In this document: piece by piece, positions 19,039-29,633 of the stretch
How positions within the stretch are numbered: position 1 is the first letter of the stretch
How the letters are laid out: the number at the start of each line of letters is the position of its first letter
NCBI GenBank assembly: GCA_902629215.1
Contig: CACOQC010000006.1
Span: 1-48,718, forward strand
DNA: 48,718 nt
Direction of reading: 5' to 3'
From: an uncultured Pelagibacteraceae bacterium
GTDB lineage: Bacteria > Pseudomonadota > Alphaproteobacteria > Pelagibacterales > Pelagibacteraceae
Notes under the pieces: model-generated
What the model was told of the DNA's origin: nothing
Databases searched by the model: none
Seen by the model: only the letters and a program-made list of their open reading frames with translations
Translations under genes and position numbers: made by a program

Positions 19039-19435
19039 TATTTATTCTTATCTTTTTCGCAATATTATCTAGTAATGCATTTAGATATTTTGTTTGAGAG
19101 TCATCCAAAAAAAAATTCGAGGCATTTAGATACTCTTTAATAATGATCTTTATCGAAAGATTTGGTTTATACAAAAGTTCATAAGTTGCGGATTTTAATA
19201 TAATTTGAAATAATTTATCAAGATTGTTGAAATTTAAATCTTTACCAAAATTTTTATCTAATTCTTCTGTCAAAATTTCATTACGTTCAATTGTACCTGA
19301 AACTATATCTTTAATAAATTTTTTAAATCTATGTTTAGGAAAATCTAATTTTTCTTCATCATTAAAAAATTTACCATATAATTTTTGAATAATTATAACT
19401 CTAGGATTATTTTTTGGACTAAAGAATGTTTTCAT
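19031..19435 (-). CDS. nusB: Transcription antitermination protein NusB (start re-set to MKTFFSPKNN)
   Basis: PRVIIIQKLYGKFF... KSATYELLYKPNLSIKIIIKEYLNASNFF; upstream ORF extension lies inside ribH. Confidence 0.88.
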   Translation of the reverse strand: MKTFFSPKNNPRVIIIQKLYGKFFNDEEKLDFPKHRFKKFIKDIVSGTIERNEILTEELDKNFGKDLNFNNLDKLFQIILKSATYELLYKPNLSIKIIIKEYLNASNFFLDDSQTKYLNALLDNIAKKIRINNA

Positions 19436-19821
19436 TTTTGTGATAAAACTGATAAAACAGCGTTTGCAGCTTCTGCGCCTTTTTTCTTTCGTGCTTTTGC
19501 CTGTTTCATATTTAAACATGTTAGAATACCATTTCCTATTGGTTTTTCTGAATTTATTGACAAGTTCATTATTGCTTCAGTTGAAGCATAAGAAATAAAA
19601 TCAAAATGTGGAGTTTGTCCTTTAATTACGCAACCAAGAGCAATAAAGGCATCATATCTTTTTAAATTTTTAGATATGGTAACTGGTATTTCGAAAACAC
19701 CTGGAACTTTAATTATTTTAACAACAAAGTTTTTTGGTAGAAAATTTTGCGCACTTTTTAATAATCCGATAGATATATCTTTATAATAATCAGCTATAAC
19801 AATTAAAATTTTTTTTTTCAT
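19432..19821 (-). CDS. ribH: 6,7-dimethyl-8-ribityllumazine synthase
   Basis: KVPGVFEIPVTISK, DAFIALGCVIKGQTPHFDFI, PIGNGILTCLNMKQA. Confidence 0.95.
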   Translation of the reverse strand: MKKKILIVIADYYKDISIGLLKSAQNFLPKNFVVKIIKVPGVFEIPVTISKNLKRYDAFIALGCVIKGQTPHFDFISYASTEAIMNLSINSEKPIGNGILTCLNMKQAKARKKKGAEAANAVLSVLSQK

Positions 19822-20921
19822 TATATAATTTCTTGTTTAGTTATTTTTATACCATACCCATCTAAACCAATTACCTTTTTAGGTGACTTTGTAATTAAAG
19901 TCATGTTTTTAATCTTTAAATCTTTTATTATTTGTGCACCGATACCATAATTTCTAATTAATTTATCTTTTCCTTTTTTGTAAAAACCTTTATCTTTATA
20001 GTCTTTTAAAGTTTGTGTTACAGATCTTAAATTAGTATCCTTTATAAAAACTAAAACACAATTATTGAATTTTTTAAAATAATTAAGCGTTTTATTGAAT
20101 GAATTAGGTAATTGTTGATTTATCAAATAATTCTTAACTACATTAGAAGAAATTACTCTAACTCTTGGAGTTATACCTCTTTTTATTGATCCTTTAATAA
20201 GTGCAAAATGTTCTGATCCATCTAAAAGATTTTCATATATCCTTATCTTATATTTATGATTTTTTACTTCAATGAAACTTTGTTTTTTTAATCTTATTAA
20301 TTTTTCTTTTTTAAGTCTGTATGCAATTAGATCCTCAATTTTACCAATTTTAAGTTTATGTTTGTGTGCAAAGTTAAAAAGTTCTTTACCTTTAGCCATT
20401 GTGCCATCTTCATTCATAATCTCACAAATAACAGCCGAGTTATTTTTTTTTGCAAGTTTTGAAATATCCACTGAAGCCTCTGTATGACCTGCTCTAACAA
20501 GAACACCTCCATCTTTTGCAATAATAGGAAATACATGACCTGGAGAAACAATATCATTTTTATTTACATTTTTTCTTGATGCAATTTTTATAGTTCTAGC
20601 TCTATCTTTTGCTGATATACCCGTTGTTATTCCCTTTTTTGCTTCAATAGAAATAGTGAATGCAGTTTTATTTCTTGATTGATTAATTGGGGACATTAAT
20701 GACAAATTTAACCTCTTAGCTTGCAAACTATCTAAAGCTAGGCAAATTAAGCCTCGTCCATACTTCGCCATAAAATTTATATTTTTTGCGTTAGTATCTG
20801 AAGTAGATATTACCAAGTCACCTTCATTTTCTCTTTTTTCATCATCAACTAAAATGAACATTCCTCCTTTTTTGGCAATATTGATTATAGATTCAATTGA
20901 AGAATAATTACTTTTTTTCAT
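19821..20921 (-). CDS. ribB: 3,4-dihydroxy-2-butanone 4-phosphate synthase fused to a degenerate GTP cyclohydrolase II-like domain (RibBX-like)
   Basis: VDDEKRENEGDLVIS, RAGHTEASVDISKLA; C-terminal domain lacks the C..CxC zinc motif. Confidence 0.9.
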   Translation of the reverse strand: MKKSNYSSIESIINIAKKGGMFILVDDEKRENEGDLVISTSDTNAKNINFMAKYGRGLICLALDSLQAKRLNLSLMSPINQSRNKTAFTISIEAKKGITTGISAKDRARTIKIASRKNVNKNDIVSPGHVFPIIAKDGGVLVRAGHTEASVDISKLAKKNNSAVICEIMNEDGTMAKGKELFNFAHKHKLKIGKIEDLIAYRLKKEKLIRLKKQSFIEVKNHKYKIRIYENLLDGSEHFALIKGSIKRGITPRVRVISSNVVKNYLINQQLPNSFNKTLNYFKKFNNCVLVFIKDTNLRSVTQTLKDYKDKGFYKKGKDKLIRNYGIGAQIIKDLKIKNMTLITKSPKKVIGLDGYGIKITKQEII

Positions 20922-21501
20922 TAAAAAAATTTTTTACATATTTAGAGAGTATATCTATTTCAACATTTACGAAACTACCTCGATTAATTTTAGATAAATT
21001 TGTTAATTTAAATGTATGAGGAATAACCCAGATTTGAAATCCTTTTTTAGTAACTTTGGATATAGTTAATGAAATACCATTTATACATATTGAGGCTTTT
21101 TCAATTAAATTTTTTCTTTCTTTTGATGGAACTTCAAAATCAAAAAGATAAGATTTATCTATTTTCTTAATGTCTTTAATTTTTCCTAATGTATCAACAT
21201 GTCCCTGACAAATATGACCAGATATTTTTTGACCATATTTAAGAGGTAGTTCTAAGTTAATTTGTTCATTAATTTTAAGAAATTTAAATTTTGATCTTTG
21301 GATCGTTTCATTAGATAAATAGAATTCCATTATCTTTTTCTTGGTTGTTATAAGAGTTAAACAAACACCATCACAAGCTACAGAAACACCAATATCCTTT
21401 TTAGATAATTTTAAATTTGATTGAATAAAGATGTTAATACCTTTTGGTCTTTTTAAAATCTTTTTTACAATACCTTTGTTAAAAATAATTCCGTTAAACA
21501 T
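20908..21501 (-). CDS. ribE: Riboflavin synthase alpha subunit
   Basis: GVSVACDGVCLTLI, SGHICQGHVDTLGKI, CINGISLTISKV. Confidence 0.94.
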   Translation of the reverse strand: MFNGIIFNKGIVKKILKRPKGINIFIQSNLKLSKKDIGVSVACDGVCLTLITTKKKIMEFYLSNETIQRSKFKFLKINEQINLELPLKYGQKISGHICQGHVDTLGKIKDIKKIDKSYLFDFEVPSKERKNLIEKASICINGISLTISKVTKKGFQIWVIPHTFKLTNLSKINRGSFVNVEIDILSKYVKNFFNEKK

Positions 21502-21502
21502 A

Positions 21503-22609
21503 TTATCTTTTATAAATGGTAATTTTGTCTTTGGCTAGTTTTGAGCTTAAAATTGATTTAACTATATAGTTTCTATTTAAGATATTTTTTGATGTAAAAA
21601 TTACATTTTTTTTTGTTTTTGGTAGAATTTTTAAGCTTTCAAATAAATAAAATTGATTTATTAATTTATTCTTAAGCATATTTTTTGTAATTTTTTCTCC
21701 TCCTTCGACTAATAAGTTTTTAATACCTAGGGAAAATAATTTTTTAAGAATAGTTTTTAAATTAAATTTTTTTTTAGTGTTTAATTTTGATTTGATTAAA
21801 TTTATTCCTTTTTTTCTTAATGTCTTAATTTTAGAGTGATTTGATGAATGGTGAAAAATTATAGTATTATTATTATTTGCCGATTTATAAATATAAGTAT
21901 TCGTTCTAATGTCTAAATTTTTATCTAAAATAATTCTTTTTGGAGAATATTTTTCATATCCATTTAAACGACAATTTAATTTAGGGTTATCAATATTAAG
22001 AGTGTTGCTGGAAATCATTAAACCATCATTTTTAAATCTTAAATAATGAGATAACTTATCTGAAGTTAGAGTGGTAATCCTTTTTACTTTTTCACTATAT
22101 ATAAGTTTATTTTTTGATACAGCTATTTTTGCTGTAACAAAAGGTACTCTATATTTTCTATTAACTATATAAGAGTCATAAAGATCTATAGCTTCTTTTC
22201 TTAAAAGACCTCTCCTAACCTTAATTTTTTTTTTAGTTAAAATCTTAAAACTTTTACCTTTAACTTTGTTATCAATATCATTAATTGAATAAAAAACTTC
22301 TTTTATGCCACTTCTAATTATACTTTTAGTGCATGGTGGTGTTTTGCCATAATGATTACATGGTTCAAGCGTCACATACATTTTAGCACCCTCTAAATTT
22401 TGAAAAGAATTATTAATAGCATTAGATTCAGCATGAGGGCGTCCATTATAACCTGTTTGCCCTATCGAAATAATCTTATCATCTTTTACAATTAAGCAAC
22501 CAACTGATGGATTTTCACCCGTTAATCCTTTCCTTGCTCTTGCTAAATTAATAGCAAGTTTCATATAATTTTTATCTTTTATTGAAAATTTATCTTTTTT
22601 TGTAGACAT
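21503..22609 (-). CDS. ribD: Bifunctional riboflavin deaminase/reductase RibD
   Basis: [42 protein letters not shown]. Confidence 0.95.
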   Translation of the reverse strand: MSTKKDKFSIKDKNYMKLAINLARARKGLTGENPSVGCLIVKDDKIISIGQTGYNGRPHAESNAINNSFQNLEGAKMYVTLEPCNHYGKTPPCTKSIIRSGIKEVFYSINDIDNKVKGKSFKILTKKKIKVRRGLLRKEAIDLYDSYIVNRKYRVPFVTAKIAVSKNKLIYSEKVKRITTLTSDKLSHYLRFKNDGLMISSNTLNIDNPKLNCRLNGYEKYSPKRIILDKNLDIRTNTYIYKSANNNNTIIFHHSSNHSKIKTLRKKGINLIKSKLNTKKKFNLKTILKKLFSLGIKNLLVEGGEKITKNMLKNKLINQFYLFESLKILPKTKKNVIFTSKNILNRNYIVKSILSSKLAKDKITIYKR

Positions 22610-23048
22610 CTAGTTTGTCCACAAATTGTACAAAATCTTTTTCTTCCCTAAAATTACGATAAACTGATGCAAATCTAACATAAGCGACCGGATCAAGTTC
22701 TTTTAAACCTTCCATGACCATAGTCCCAATCGTATTAGTTGAAATTTCACTTTGCCCTAACTCCTCGAGAGATCTTGAAATTCGACTTATAAATTTTTCT
22801 GTAGTTTCAGTATCAATAGGTCTTTTTTTTAATGCTATAAAAATAGATTTTGCAAGTTTATCTCTATCAAATGCAGATTTACGTCCATTCTTTTTAATTA
22901 CCATAATTTCTCTATATTGAACTCTTTCGAATGTAGTAAATCTTGCACCACAAACACATAGTCTTCTTCTACGTATAGCAGTACCATCTTCAGTTGGACG
23001 TGAGTCTACAACTGAGGTTTCCCCCTTTTTACATATGGAACAAATCAT
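22590..23048 (-). CDS. nrdR: Transcriptional repressor NrdR
   Basis: [41 protein letters not shown]. Confidence 0.96.
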   Translation of the reverse strand: MICSICKKGETSVVDSRPTEDGTAIRRRRLCVCGARFTTFERVQYREIMVIKKNGRKSAFDRDKLAKSIFIALKKRPIDTETTEKFISRISRSLEELGQSEISTNTIGTMVMEGLKELDPVAYVRFASVYRNFREEKDFVQFVDKLDVYKKR

Positions 23049-24358
23049 TTATTTAGATTTTTATAAATTGGAAAATTAGAACATAAATCAACAACTTCGT
23101 TTCGTACTTCACTTTCCACTTTACTATTGTCATCTGGATTTTCAGATAATCCTTTAATTACTTTAGTTATCAGGTTTCCAACTTTTTCAAATTCTTTTAA
23201 ACCAAATCCTCTTGTTGTTGCTGCTTGAGAACCCAGTCTGATACCTGAGGTAATCATAGGTTTTTCAGTATCAAAAGGTATTCCATTTTTATTACAAGTG
23301 ATATTTGCTCTACATAAACTTTCTGAAGCTAAATTTCCTTTTACATTAAATGGTCTCAAATCAACTAACATTAAATGTGTATCTGTGCCACCAGAGTAAA
23401 TTTTAAATCCATTGTTTTTAAGAGTCTCAGCTAATATTTTAGCGTTTGCTAAAACATTTTTTATATAAGTTTGAAACTCAGGTTTTAATGCTTCAAAAAA
23501 ACCAGCTGCTTTTGCTGCAATTATATGCATCAAAGGTCCTCCTTGGTATCCTGGAAAAACTGCTGTATCAAATTTTTTTCCTAAATCAGCATCATTAGAC
23601 AAAATTATTCCACCTCTTGCACTTCTAAAAACTTTATGTGTTGTAGAAGTTACTACATGTGCATAATCACACGGGTTAGGATAACCTTTTCCAGCCACCA
23701 AACCTGAAAAATGCGCCATATCAACCATTAGATATGCTCCAACCTTATCAGCTATTTCTCTAAATCTCTTAAAATCAATTACTCTTGAGTAAGCGCTACC
23801 ACCAGCAATAATAAGTTTAGGTTTATGTTCTAAAGCAAGTTTCTCAACGTTATCATAATCAATGAGTTCAGATTTTTTGTCGACATCATAACTAATAGCA
23901 TTAAACCATTTACCAGACATTGAAATTTTTAAACCATGAGTAATATGACCACCAGAGTTTAGGCTCATTCCCATAAATGTATCATTTGGTTTTAATAAAG
24001 CTAAGAACACGGCACCATTAGCTTGTGCTCCTGAATGAGGTTGTACATTTGCATATTTACAATTAAATAGTTTCTTAATTCTTTCTAAAGCCAATTGTTC
24101 TGCAACGTCAACATGCTCACAACCATTATAATATCTTTTGCCAGGATAACCTTCGGCATATTTATTTGTTAGAACTGAACCTTGTGCTTCTAATACTGCC
24201 TGAGAAACTATATTTTCTGAAGCTATAAGTTCTATGTGATTTTGTTGTCTTATCAATTCATCATTAATTGCTTTAAATAAATCAGGATCAGATTTTGAGA
24301 GACTTTGTTCAAAAAAGTCCTGATAATTTGAATTTAAATATTTTTGTTCACTAGACAT
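23045..24358 (-). CDS. glyA: Serine hydroxymethyltransferase
   Basis: [61 protein letters not shown]. Confidence 0.97.
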   Translation of the reverse strand: MSSEQKYLNSNYQDFFEQSLSKSDPDLFKAINDELIRQQNHIELIASENIVSQAVLEAQGSVLTNKYAEGYPGKRYYNGCEHVDVAEQLALERIKKLFNCKYANVQPHSGAQANGAVFLALLKPNDTFMGMSLNSGGHITHGLKISMSGKWFNAISYDVDKKSELIDYDNVEKLALEHKPKLIIAGGSAYSRVIDFKRFREIADKVGAYLMVDMAHFSGLVAGKGYPNPCDYAHVVTSTTHKVFRSARGGIILSNDADLGKKFDTAVFPGYQGGPLMHIIAAKAAGFFEALKPEFQTYIKNVLANAKILAETLKNNGFKIYSGGTDTHLMLVDLRPFNVKGNLASESLCRANITCNKNGIPFDTEKPMITSGIRLGSQAATTRGFGLKEFEKVGNLITKVIKGLSENPDDNSKVESEVRNEVVDLCSNFPIYKNLNK

Positions 24359-24363
24359 TATTC

Positions 24364-24789
24364 TTATATATTTTTTACTCTTTTTTTATGTCTACCACCT
24401 TCAAATTTTGTATTTATAAAAGTATCAATACACTTAAAAGCGATATTTTTTTTTGTTAATCTAGATCCTAATGTAATAATATTTGCGTTGTTATGCAATC
24501 TAGATAATTTTGTATTTTTTATTGAATAACACACTGCAGCTCTTATTTTTTTATGCCTATTAGCCGCCATTGACATACCCATACCTGAACCACAAACAAG
24601 AATTCCCATATTTTTACTACTTTTTGAAACTTTCTTGCAAAGTTTATGAGCATAATCAGGATAGTTGACAGAAATATTTTGGTCATGTGTTCCCAAGTCT
24701 TCAAACTTATATTTATTGAGAAAATTAATTTTTATTTGTTCTTTAAGTTTATATCCAGCGTGATCAGATGAAATAAATATTTTTTTCAA
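24364..24789 (-). CDS. rpiB: Ribose-5-phosphate isomerase B
   Basis: [42 protein letters not shown]. Confidence 0.94.
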   Translation of the reverse strand: MKKIFISSDHAGYKLKEQIKINFLNKYKFEDLGTHDQNISVNYPDYAHKLCKKVSKSSKNMGILVCGSGMGMSMAANRHKKIRAAVCYSIKNTKLSRLHNNANIITLGSRLTKKNIAFKCIDTFINTKFEGGRHKKRVKNI

Positions 24790-24790
24790 A

Positions 24791-25381
24791 TTAATTAAAT
24801 TTGTGATCTAACACACATGCCACAAGGTGAATTCTATTTTCTTCACCACCATTAAAAGCATTATGATATTTAGTATTATTTGTTATCCAAACGGAACCAT
24901 CAGCTGGTAAATGTTTTGCAATATTATCGATTACCATTATAGCCCCTGGATTTGTAATTATTGGAATATGTAATCTAGGTTCAGGATCTCTATGCCAGCT
25001 CAAGGTTGATCTTGGTTGTTTAAGAAGAATTCTAATTCTACCTAATTTATATTTTGATGACAAAACATCATAAACTTCTTTAAAATAAGTATTCTTATAA
25101 TCTTCAATAAATTCTGAATAAGCCGACTCATCTATCTTTTCATCTCTGATTACTTCTTTTCCTGTCGCATCAGGTTTTGTCCAAAAAACGCCTCTTGCTT
25201 TGTGTCCCTTGATTGACTCGGGGTCACCAGGAATTTGAGTTAAAGAAATAGCACCAAAATTTGAAATTCCTTCAGGTCCACTAAAATCTTTAATTTTAAG
25301 TATCTCCTTATAAGCTTTTTTCAGCTCATCGATGTCAAATTTGACATCCTGTTTTTGAAAATCATTAAAATTTAAATCCAT
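24791..25381 (-). CDS. Aspartyl/asparaginyl beta-hydroxylase-like 2OG-Fe(II) oxygenase
   Basis: SWHRDPEPRLHIPI (HxD) and YHNAFNGGEENRIHLV (distal H and R). Confidence 0.72.
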   Translation of the reverse strand: MDLNFNDFQKQDVKFDIDELKKAYKEILKIKDFSGPEGISNFGAISLTQIPGDPESIKGHKARGVFWTKPDATGKEVIRDEKIDESAYSEFIEDYKNTYFKEVYDVLSSKYKLGRIRILLKQPRSTLSWHRDPEPRLHIPIITNPGAIMVIDNIAKHLPADGSVWITNNTKYHNAFNGGEENRIHLVACVLDHKFN

Positions 25382-25453
25382 AAGATTGTTTAATATCTTT
25401 TTTAAGTTATATTTGTATATAACATTTGTCGCATATTATAAATAAATTTTAAA

Positions 25454-26443
25454 ATGATTACAGGAAAATTTCCAAGTTTGAGACTTAGACGCAGTCGAAT
25501 GTACGATTGGTCGAGAAGACTTGTTGAGGAAAACAATTTAATTTCTAGTGATTTTATATTGCCAATTTTTTTAATTGAGGGATCGAATAAAAAGCAACCA
25601 ATAAAATCAATGCCAGGTGTTTACCGTTACACAATTGATAAATTAGGAGTCGTAATAGACCGAGCAATAAAGAATAAATTACCTACGGTTGCATTATTTC
25701 CTTATACTAAAAAAAAGAAAAAGAATTATTTAGGTACAGAAGCATTAAATGAAGATAATCTTGTTTGTAGAGCAATAAGGTTTATAAAAAAAAGATATAA
25801 AAATCAAATTGGAATAATGTGCGATGTAGCCTTAGATCCTTATACTTCTCATGGGCATGATGGTTTGATAAATTCAGGAGTTGTCTTAAATGATGAGACA
25901 GTAAAAATTTTAGTTGATCAGTCTTTACTTCAAGCTGAAATGGGTTGTGATATATTAGCTCCATCAGACATGATGGATGGTCGAATAGGTAAAATTAGAA
26001 ATGCTTTAGATAAAAATGGTTATCAAATGACACAAATTTTATCTTATGCTGTTAAGTATGCTTCTAATTTTTATGGACCTTTTAGAGATGCAGTTGGATC
26101 AAAAGGACTTTTAAGAGGTAATAAAAAAAATTATCAAATGGATTTCAAAAACAATAATGAAGCACTTAGAGAGGTATCATTAGACATTAAAGAAGGTGCA
26201 GATATGATATTAGTAAAACCAGGTTTACCCTATCTAGATATAATAAAATTAGTAAAAGATAATTTCAAAATTCCTGTTTTAGCATATCAAGTTTCAGGCG
26301 AATATAGTTTAATAGAAAATGGAATAAAAAATAAACTATTTGATAAAAATATTGTTATAGAAAGTTTAATTTCTTTTAAACGAGCCGGTGCCAACGCTAT
26401 TATTAGTTATTATGCTGATAGAATAGATAAAATTTTGAAATAA
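25454..26443 (+). CDS. hemB: Delta-aminolevulinic acid dehydratase
   Basis: PIFLIEGSNKKQPIKSMPGVYRYTID, VALDPYTSHGHDGLI, PSDMMDGRIGKIR, FYGPFRDAVGS, YQVSGEYSLI. Confidence 0.97.
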   Translation: MITGKFPSLRLRRSRMYDWSRRLVEENNLISSDFILPIFLIEGSNKKQPIKSMPGVYRYTIDKLGVVIDRAIKNKLPTVALFPYTKKKKKNYLGTEALNEDNLVCRAIRFIKKRYKNQIGIMCDVALDPYTSHGHDGLINSGVVLNDETVKILVDQSLLQAEMGCDILAPSDMMDGRIGKIRNALDKNGYQMTQILSYAVKYASNFYGPFRDAVGSKGLLRGNKKNYQMDFKNNNEALREVSLDIKEGADMILVKPGLPYLDIIKLVKDNFKIPVLAYQVSGEYSLIENGIKNKLFDKNIVIESLISFKRAGANAIISYYADRIDKILK

Positions 26444-27124
26444 TTATTTAAGTGTATTTAAAAAATTTATTCTGCTTATAGGTTGGCTCAAGTTATTAGG
26501 TTTCAATATTGTTTTTTCTAGATAACTATTAATCAGATTAAGTCCATCTATTAAAATATTTAAGTTTTCCTCATTATAATTTTTATCGATTAAAAAATTA
26601 GGTATTATCTTATTTTCGTGAGCAGATTTTGTAATATATCTTAATTCATTATTTATAATTTTTTTATCAACTAATTTATTTAATTCTAAATCATATCCTA
26701 AATTTTTGAATAGTTCTAATTCCCAAAAAATATATTCCCTTATCCAATTTTTAGATTTTAATATAAGATAAAAATTATTAAGTAATTCAAAAATATTTAT
26801 ATTTTTTTGCAAATCAGCTGTGAGAATTTTAATTAAATGCATTGTCGAAATAATACAAGATAACTTTTTTTTATCATCAAAGAAAATTGGAGATAAGGCC
26901 TCAAGTATTTCAATTTTGAAATAACCAATTTTATTTTCTGATTTAGAATTGTAATTGACATAAATTTTGTTTCCAACTTGTAGATAATTTCTAATTTTTT
27001 TTGAAGTTCCTCCAAAAATAATTCCAGAAACTTTTCCATTTTCTTTTGTGAAAATTTCACAAATAATAGAATTTTCATTATATTTACTTTTTGAGAGTAA
27101 AAAACCTATATCATCCCACATCAT
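26444..27124 (-). CDS. recO: DNA repair protein RecO
   Basis: DIGFLLSKSKYNENSIICEIFTKENGKVSGIIFGG; located next to rnc. Confidence 0.87.
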   Translation of the reverse strand: MMWDDIGFLLSKSKYNENSIICEIFTKENGKVSGIIFGGTSKKIRNYLQVGNKIYVNYNSKSENKIGYFKIEILEALSPIFFDDKKKLSCIISTMHLIKILTADLQKNINIFELLNNFYLILKSKNWIREYIFWELELFKNLGYDLELNKLVDKKIINNELRYITKSAHENKIIPNFLIDKNYNEENLNILIDGLNLINSYLEKTILKPNNLSQPISRINFLNTLK

Positions 27125-27126
27125 AA

Positions 27127-27789
27127 TTATTTAATGTTTCTTAAACATTCATTTGCAGCATTTTGCTCTGCTTCCTTTTTAGATTTTCCTTCAGAAAAAT
27201 AAAATTTCGTATTAATAAGTTTTACAGCAACCTTAAAGATAGGTTTATGTCTTGGTCCAGTATTAGAAATCATTTTATATATAGGTAACTTCTTAAATCT
27301 TTTTAATGAATATTCTTGTAATTTAGTTTTTGCATCTATTTGTGTAATAATACTATTTTTAATATGATCGGACCATAGGTTTAATATTAGCTTCTCAACA
27401 ATATTGAAACCTTTATCTAGATAAATTGACCCAATTAGAGCCTCACAACTATCAGCTATAACTTTATCTTCAACAATATTTTTTTTTGTCTTAACATTCA
27501 AGGTCAGAATAAATTTTTGTAGATCGATTTTTTTTGCTATTTCCAAACATGTTTTCTTATTTACTAATGAGGCATATTTCTTATCTAAAATACCCTCTTT
27601 TTCATCAGGGTAAATTTCTAAAAGTTTTTTTGCTATTACTAATCCTAAGACGCGATCACCTAAAAATTCAATTTTTTCGTTATTAATATTTTTGTCAAAA
27701 CTTTTGTGTGTTAAAGATCTTATTAAAAGATCTTTATCTTTAAAATTAATTTTTATTTTTTTTTCAAGTATACGATAATCAATTTTCAT
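27127..27789 (-). CDS. rnc: Ribonuclease III
   Basis: NEKIEFLGDRVLGLVIA signature; C-terminal dsRBD (KTKLQEYSLKRFKKLP...GKSKKEAEQNAA). Confidence 0.96.
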   Translation of the reverse strand: MKIDYRILEKKIKINFKDKDLLIRSLTHKSFDKNINNEKIEFLGDRVLGLVIAKKLLEIYPDEKEGILDKKYASLVNKKTCLEIAKKIDLQKFILTLNVKTKKNIVEDKVIADSCEALIGSIYLDKGFNIVEKLILNLWSDHIKNSIITQIDAKTKLQEYSLKRFKKLPIYKMISNTGPRHKPIFKVAVKLINTKFYFSEGKSKKEAEQNAANECLRNIK

Positions 27790-28523
27790 TAAGAAATTTT
27801 TTTAAAGAATCTGTTAAATCTTAAAGATTTTTTCCATTTCCAAAATGCAAATATACTTCCTATTGATTTATCTGATGAAAAAAATATAAATTGTGCTTTT
27901 CCTACAAGATTATCTTTATGCACATATCCAACACTAGATAGATATCTGCTATCTTTAGAGCAATCTCTATTATCTCCTAAAAAAAAATAATGATTTTCAG
28001 GTACAATAAATTTGTCCGAGTTTTCTAATGTGTTTTTATCAAGATATACTGCTTTGTATTTTTTTCCATTATTTAAAGTCTCCTCAAAAGTTAAGACTTT
28101 AATATTTCTATTTCCACAAAAAATTTGATCATCATTTGAAATTTTAGATCTTATAATTTCTGAATTATTTAAATACAGGTTTGAATCTATAAATTGAATT
28201 TCATCACCAGGTAAACCTATTAATCTTTTTATATAATCTGTTCTATTGTCAGCTGGTGTTTTAAATACAACAACATCACCTCTTTTTGGCTCTTTAGAAA
28301 TGAATCTGCCTTGAAATAATGGTGGACTAAATGGAAAAGAATGTTTGCTATACCCATAAGAGTATTTTGTAACAAAAATTCTATCACCAACTAATAAATT
28401 TGGTTCCATTGAAGATGAAGGTATATAAAAGGGTTGAATTAATAGTGATCTAATTATTATTGCTATTATTAGTGCATAAAATAAAGTTTTTATATTTTCG
28501 ATAATTGAATTCTTATTAAGCAT
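27789..28523 (-). CDS. lepB: Signal peptidase I
   Basis: IPSSSMEPNLLVGDRIFVTKYSYG, GDVVVFKTP..YIKRLIGLPGD, FLGDNRDCSKDSR. Confidence 0.96.
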   Translation of the reverse strand: MLNKNSIIENIKTLFYALIIAIIIRSLLIQPFYIPSSSMEPNLLVGDRIFVTKYSYGYSKHSFPFSPPLFQGRFISKEPKRGDVVVFKTPADNRTDYIKRLIGLPGDEIQFIDSNLYLNNSEIIRSKISNDDQIFCGNRNIKVLTFEETLNNGKKYKAVYLDKNTLENSDKFIVPENHYFFLGDNRDCSKDSRYLSSVGYVHKDNLVGKAQFIFFSSDKSIGSIFAFWKWKKSLRFNRFFKKIS

Positions 28524-28909
28524 TATTTTTTTTGTAAAATTGTAAAAGCTATTGAGTAATCCTTTTCATCAGAAATGGAAAGAAACAAATTGAAACTGCT
28601 GATTTTAAATGTTTTTTTAATGATAGTGTCTATTTTTCTTGATTTTGAATAAAATGGTTTTCCTTTCTTATCATTCAATATTTCTATGTCTTTAAAATTT
28701 AAATTATTTCTAAAACCAGTCCCAAGAGATTTAGCCAATGCTTCTTTAGCAGCAAATCTTTTTGAAAAATAATTAATTTTATTTGAAATATTTTTGGAAG
28801 TTTTGATTTCATTTTGACTAAAAGTTCTTGATAAAAACAATTTGTTTTTAATCAAAGTTTTAATGCGTTTATTTTTAACAATATCAACTCCAATACCCAA
28901 TATCTTCAT
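28523..28909 (-). CDS. acpS: Holo-[acyl-carrier-protein] synthase
   Basis: ILGIGVDIVKNKRI, KRFAAKEALAKSLGTGF. Confidence 0.94.
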   Translation of the reverse strand: MKILGIGVDIVKNKRIKTLIKNKLFLSRTFSQNEIKTSKNISNKINYFSKRFAAKEALAKSLGTGFRNNLNFKDIEILNDKKGKPFYSKSRKIDTIIKKTFKISSFNLFLSISDEKDYSIAFTILQKK

Positions 28910-28910
28910 A

Positions 28911-29633
28911 CTATTTCTTCTTTATGATATTTCTGAATCTTTTAATAACTTTAGGTAAACCTTCAAAAATAGACTCCCCAATTAAAAAATGACCGATATT
29001 AAATTCTTCTATTTCATTAATTCTTGATAAATATCTTGTTGTTTTATAATCGAGACCATGACCCGCATGAACTTCTAAATTATTATTACTTGCATATATA
29101 GAGCACTTTTTAATTCTTTTTAATTCTTTGTTAAATTTTTTTTTTGATTTTACTAAATTAGCTAACTTTCCAGTATGTATTTCAATACAATTAGTTTTTA
29201 ATTCTATTGAAGTTTTTACATCATTTAAAGATGGATTAATAAATAGGCTTGTTCTGATTTTCTTTTTTTTTAATTTATTAATAATTTTTTTTAACTTGTT
29301 TTTATTTTTATTTAAATTTAATCCACCCTCAGTGGTTATTTCTTTTCTATTTTCAGGGACAATACATATAAAATCGGGTTTAAATTGTATTGCTTTTTTA
29401 ACAATCTGTGAATTAGTTGATATTTCTAAATTTACTAACACATTTTTGATTGAACATATTTTTTTTGCATCAAGGTCATTGATATGTCTTCTATCTTCTC
29501 TCAGATGAATTGTTATAGAGTCTGCGCCAGAATTTTTAACAAATTTAGCTGCAAAAACTGGGTCAGGATGCAATTCACCACGAGCATTTCTTAAAGTAGC
29601 TATATGATCAATATTTACACCTAATCTTTTCAC
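28911..29633 (-). CDS. pdxJ: Pyridoxine 5'-phosphate synthase
   Basis: LGVNIDHIATLRNARGELHPDPVFAA, EVHAGHGLDYKT, EFNIGHFLIGES. Confidence 0.96.
   Translation of the reverse strand: MKRLGVNIDHIATLRNARGELHPDPVFAAKFVKNSGADSITIHLREDRRHINDLDAKKICSIKNVLVNLEISTNSQIVKKAIQFKPDFICIVPENRKEITTEGGLNLNKNKNKLKKIINKLKKKKIRTSLFINPSLNDVKTSIELKTNCIEIHTGKLANLVKSKKKFNKELKRIKKCSIYASNNNLEVHAGHGLDYKTTRYLSRINEIEEFNIGHFLIGESIFEGLPKVIKRFRNIIKKK

Noticed and set aside
19436-19519. N-terminal extension of NusB (MFKYETGKSTKEKRRR...)
   Set aside because: Overlaps ribH and lacks NusB similarity; start at 19435 gives a typical ATGA overlap
29128-29508. 126-aa plus-strand ORF
   Set aside because: Phe-rich antisense shadow of pdxJ with no recognisable domain
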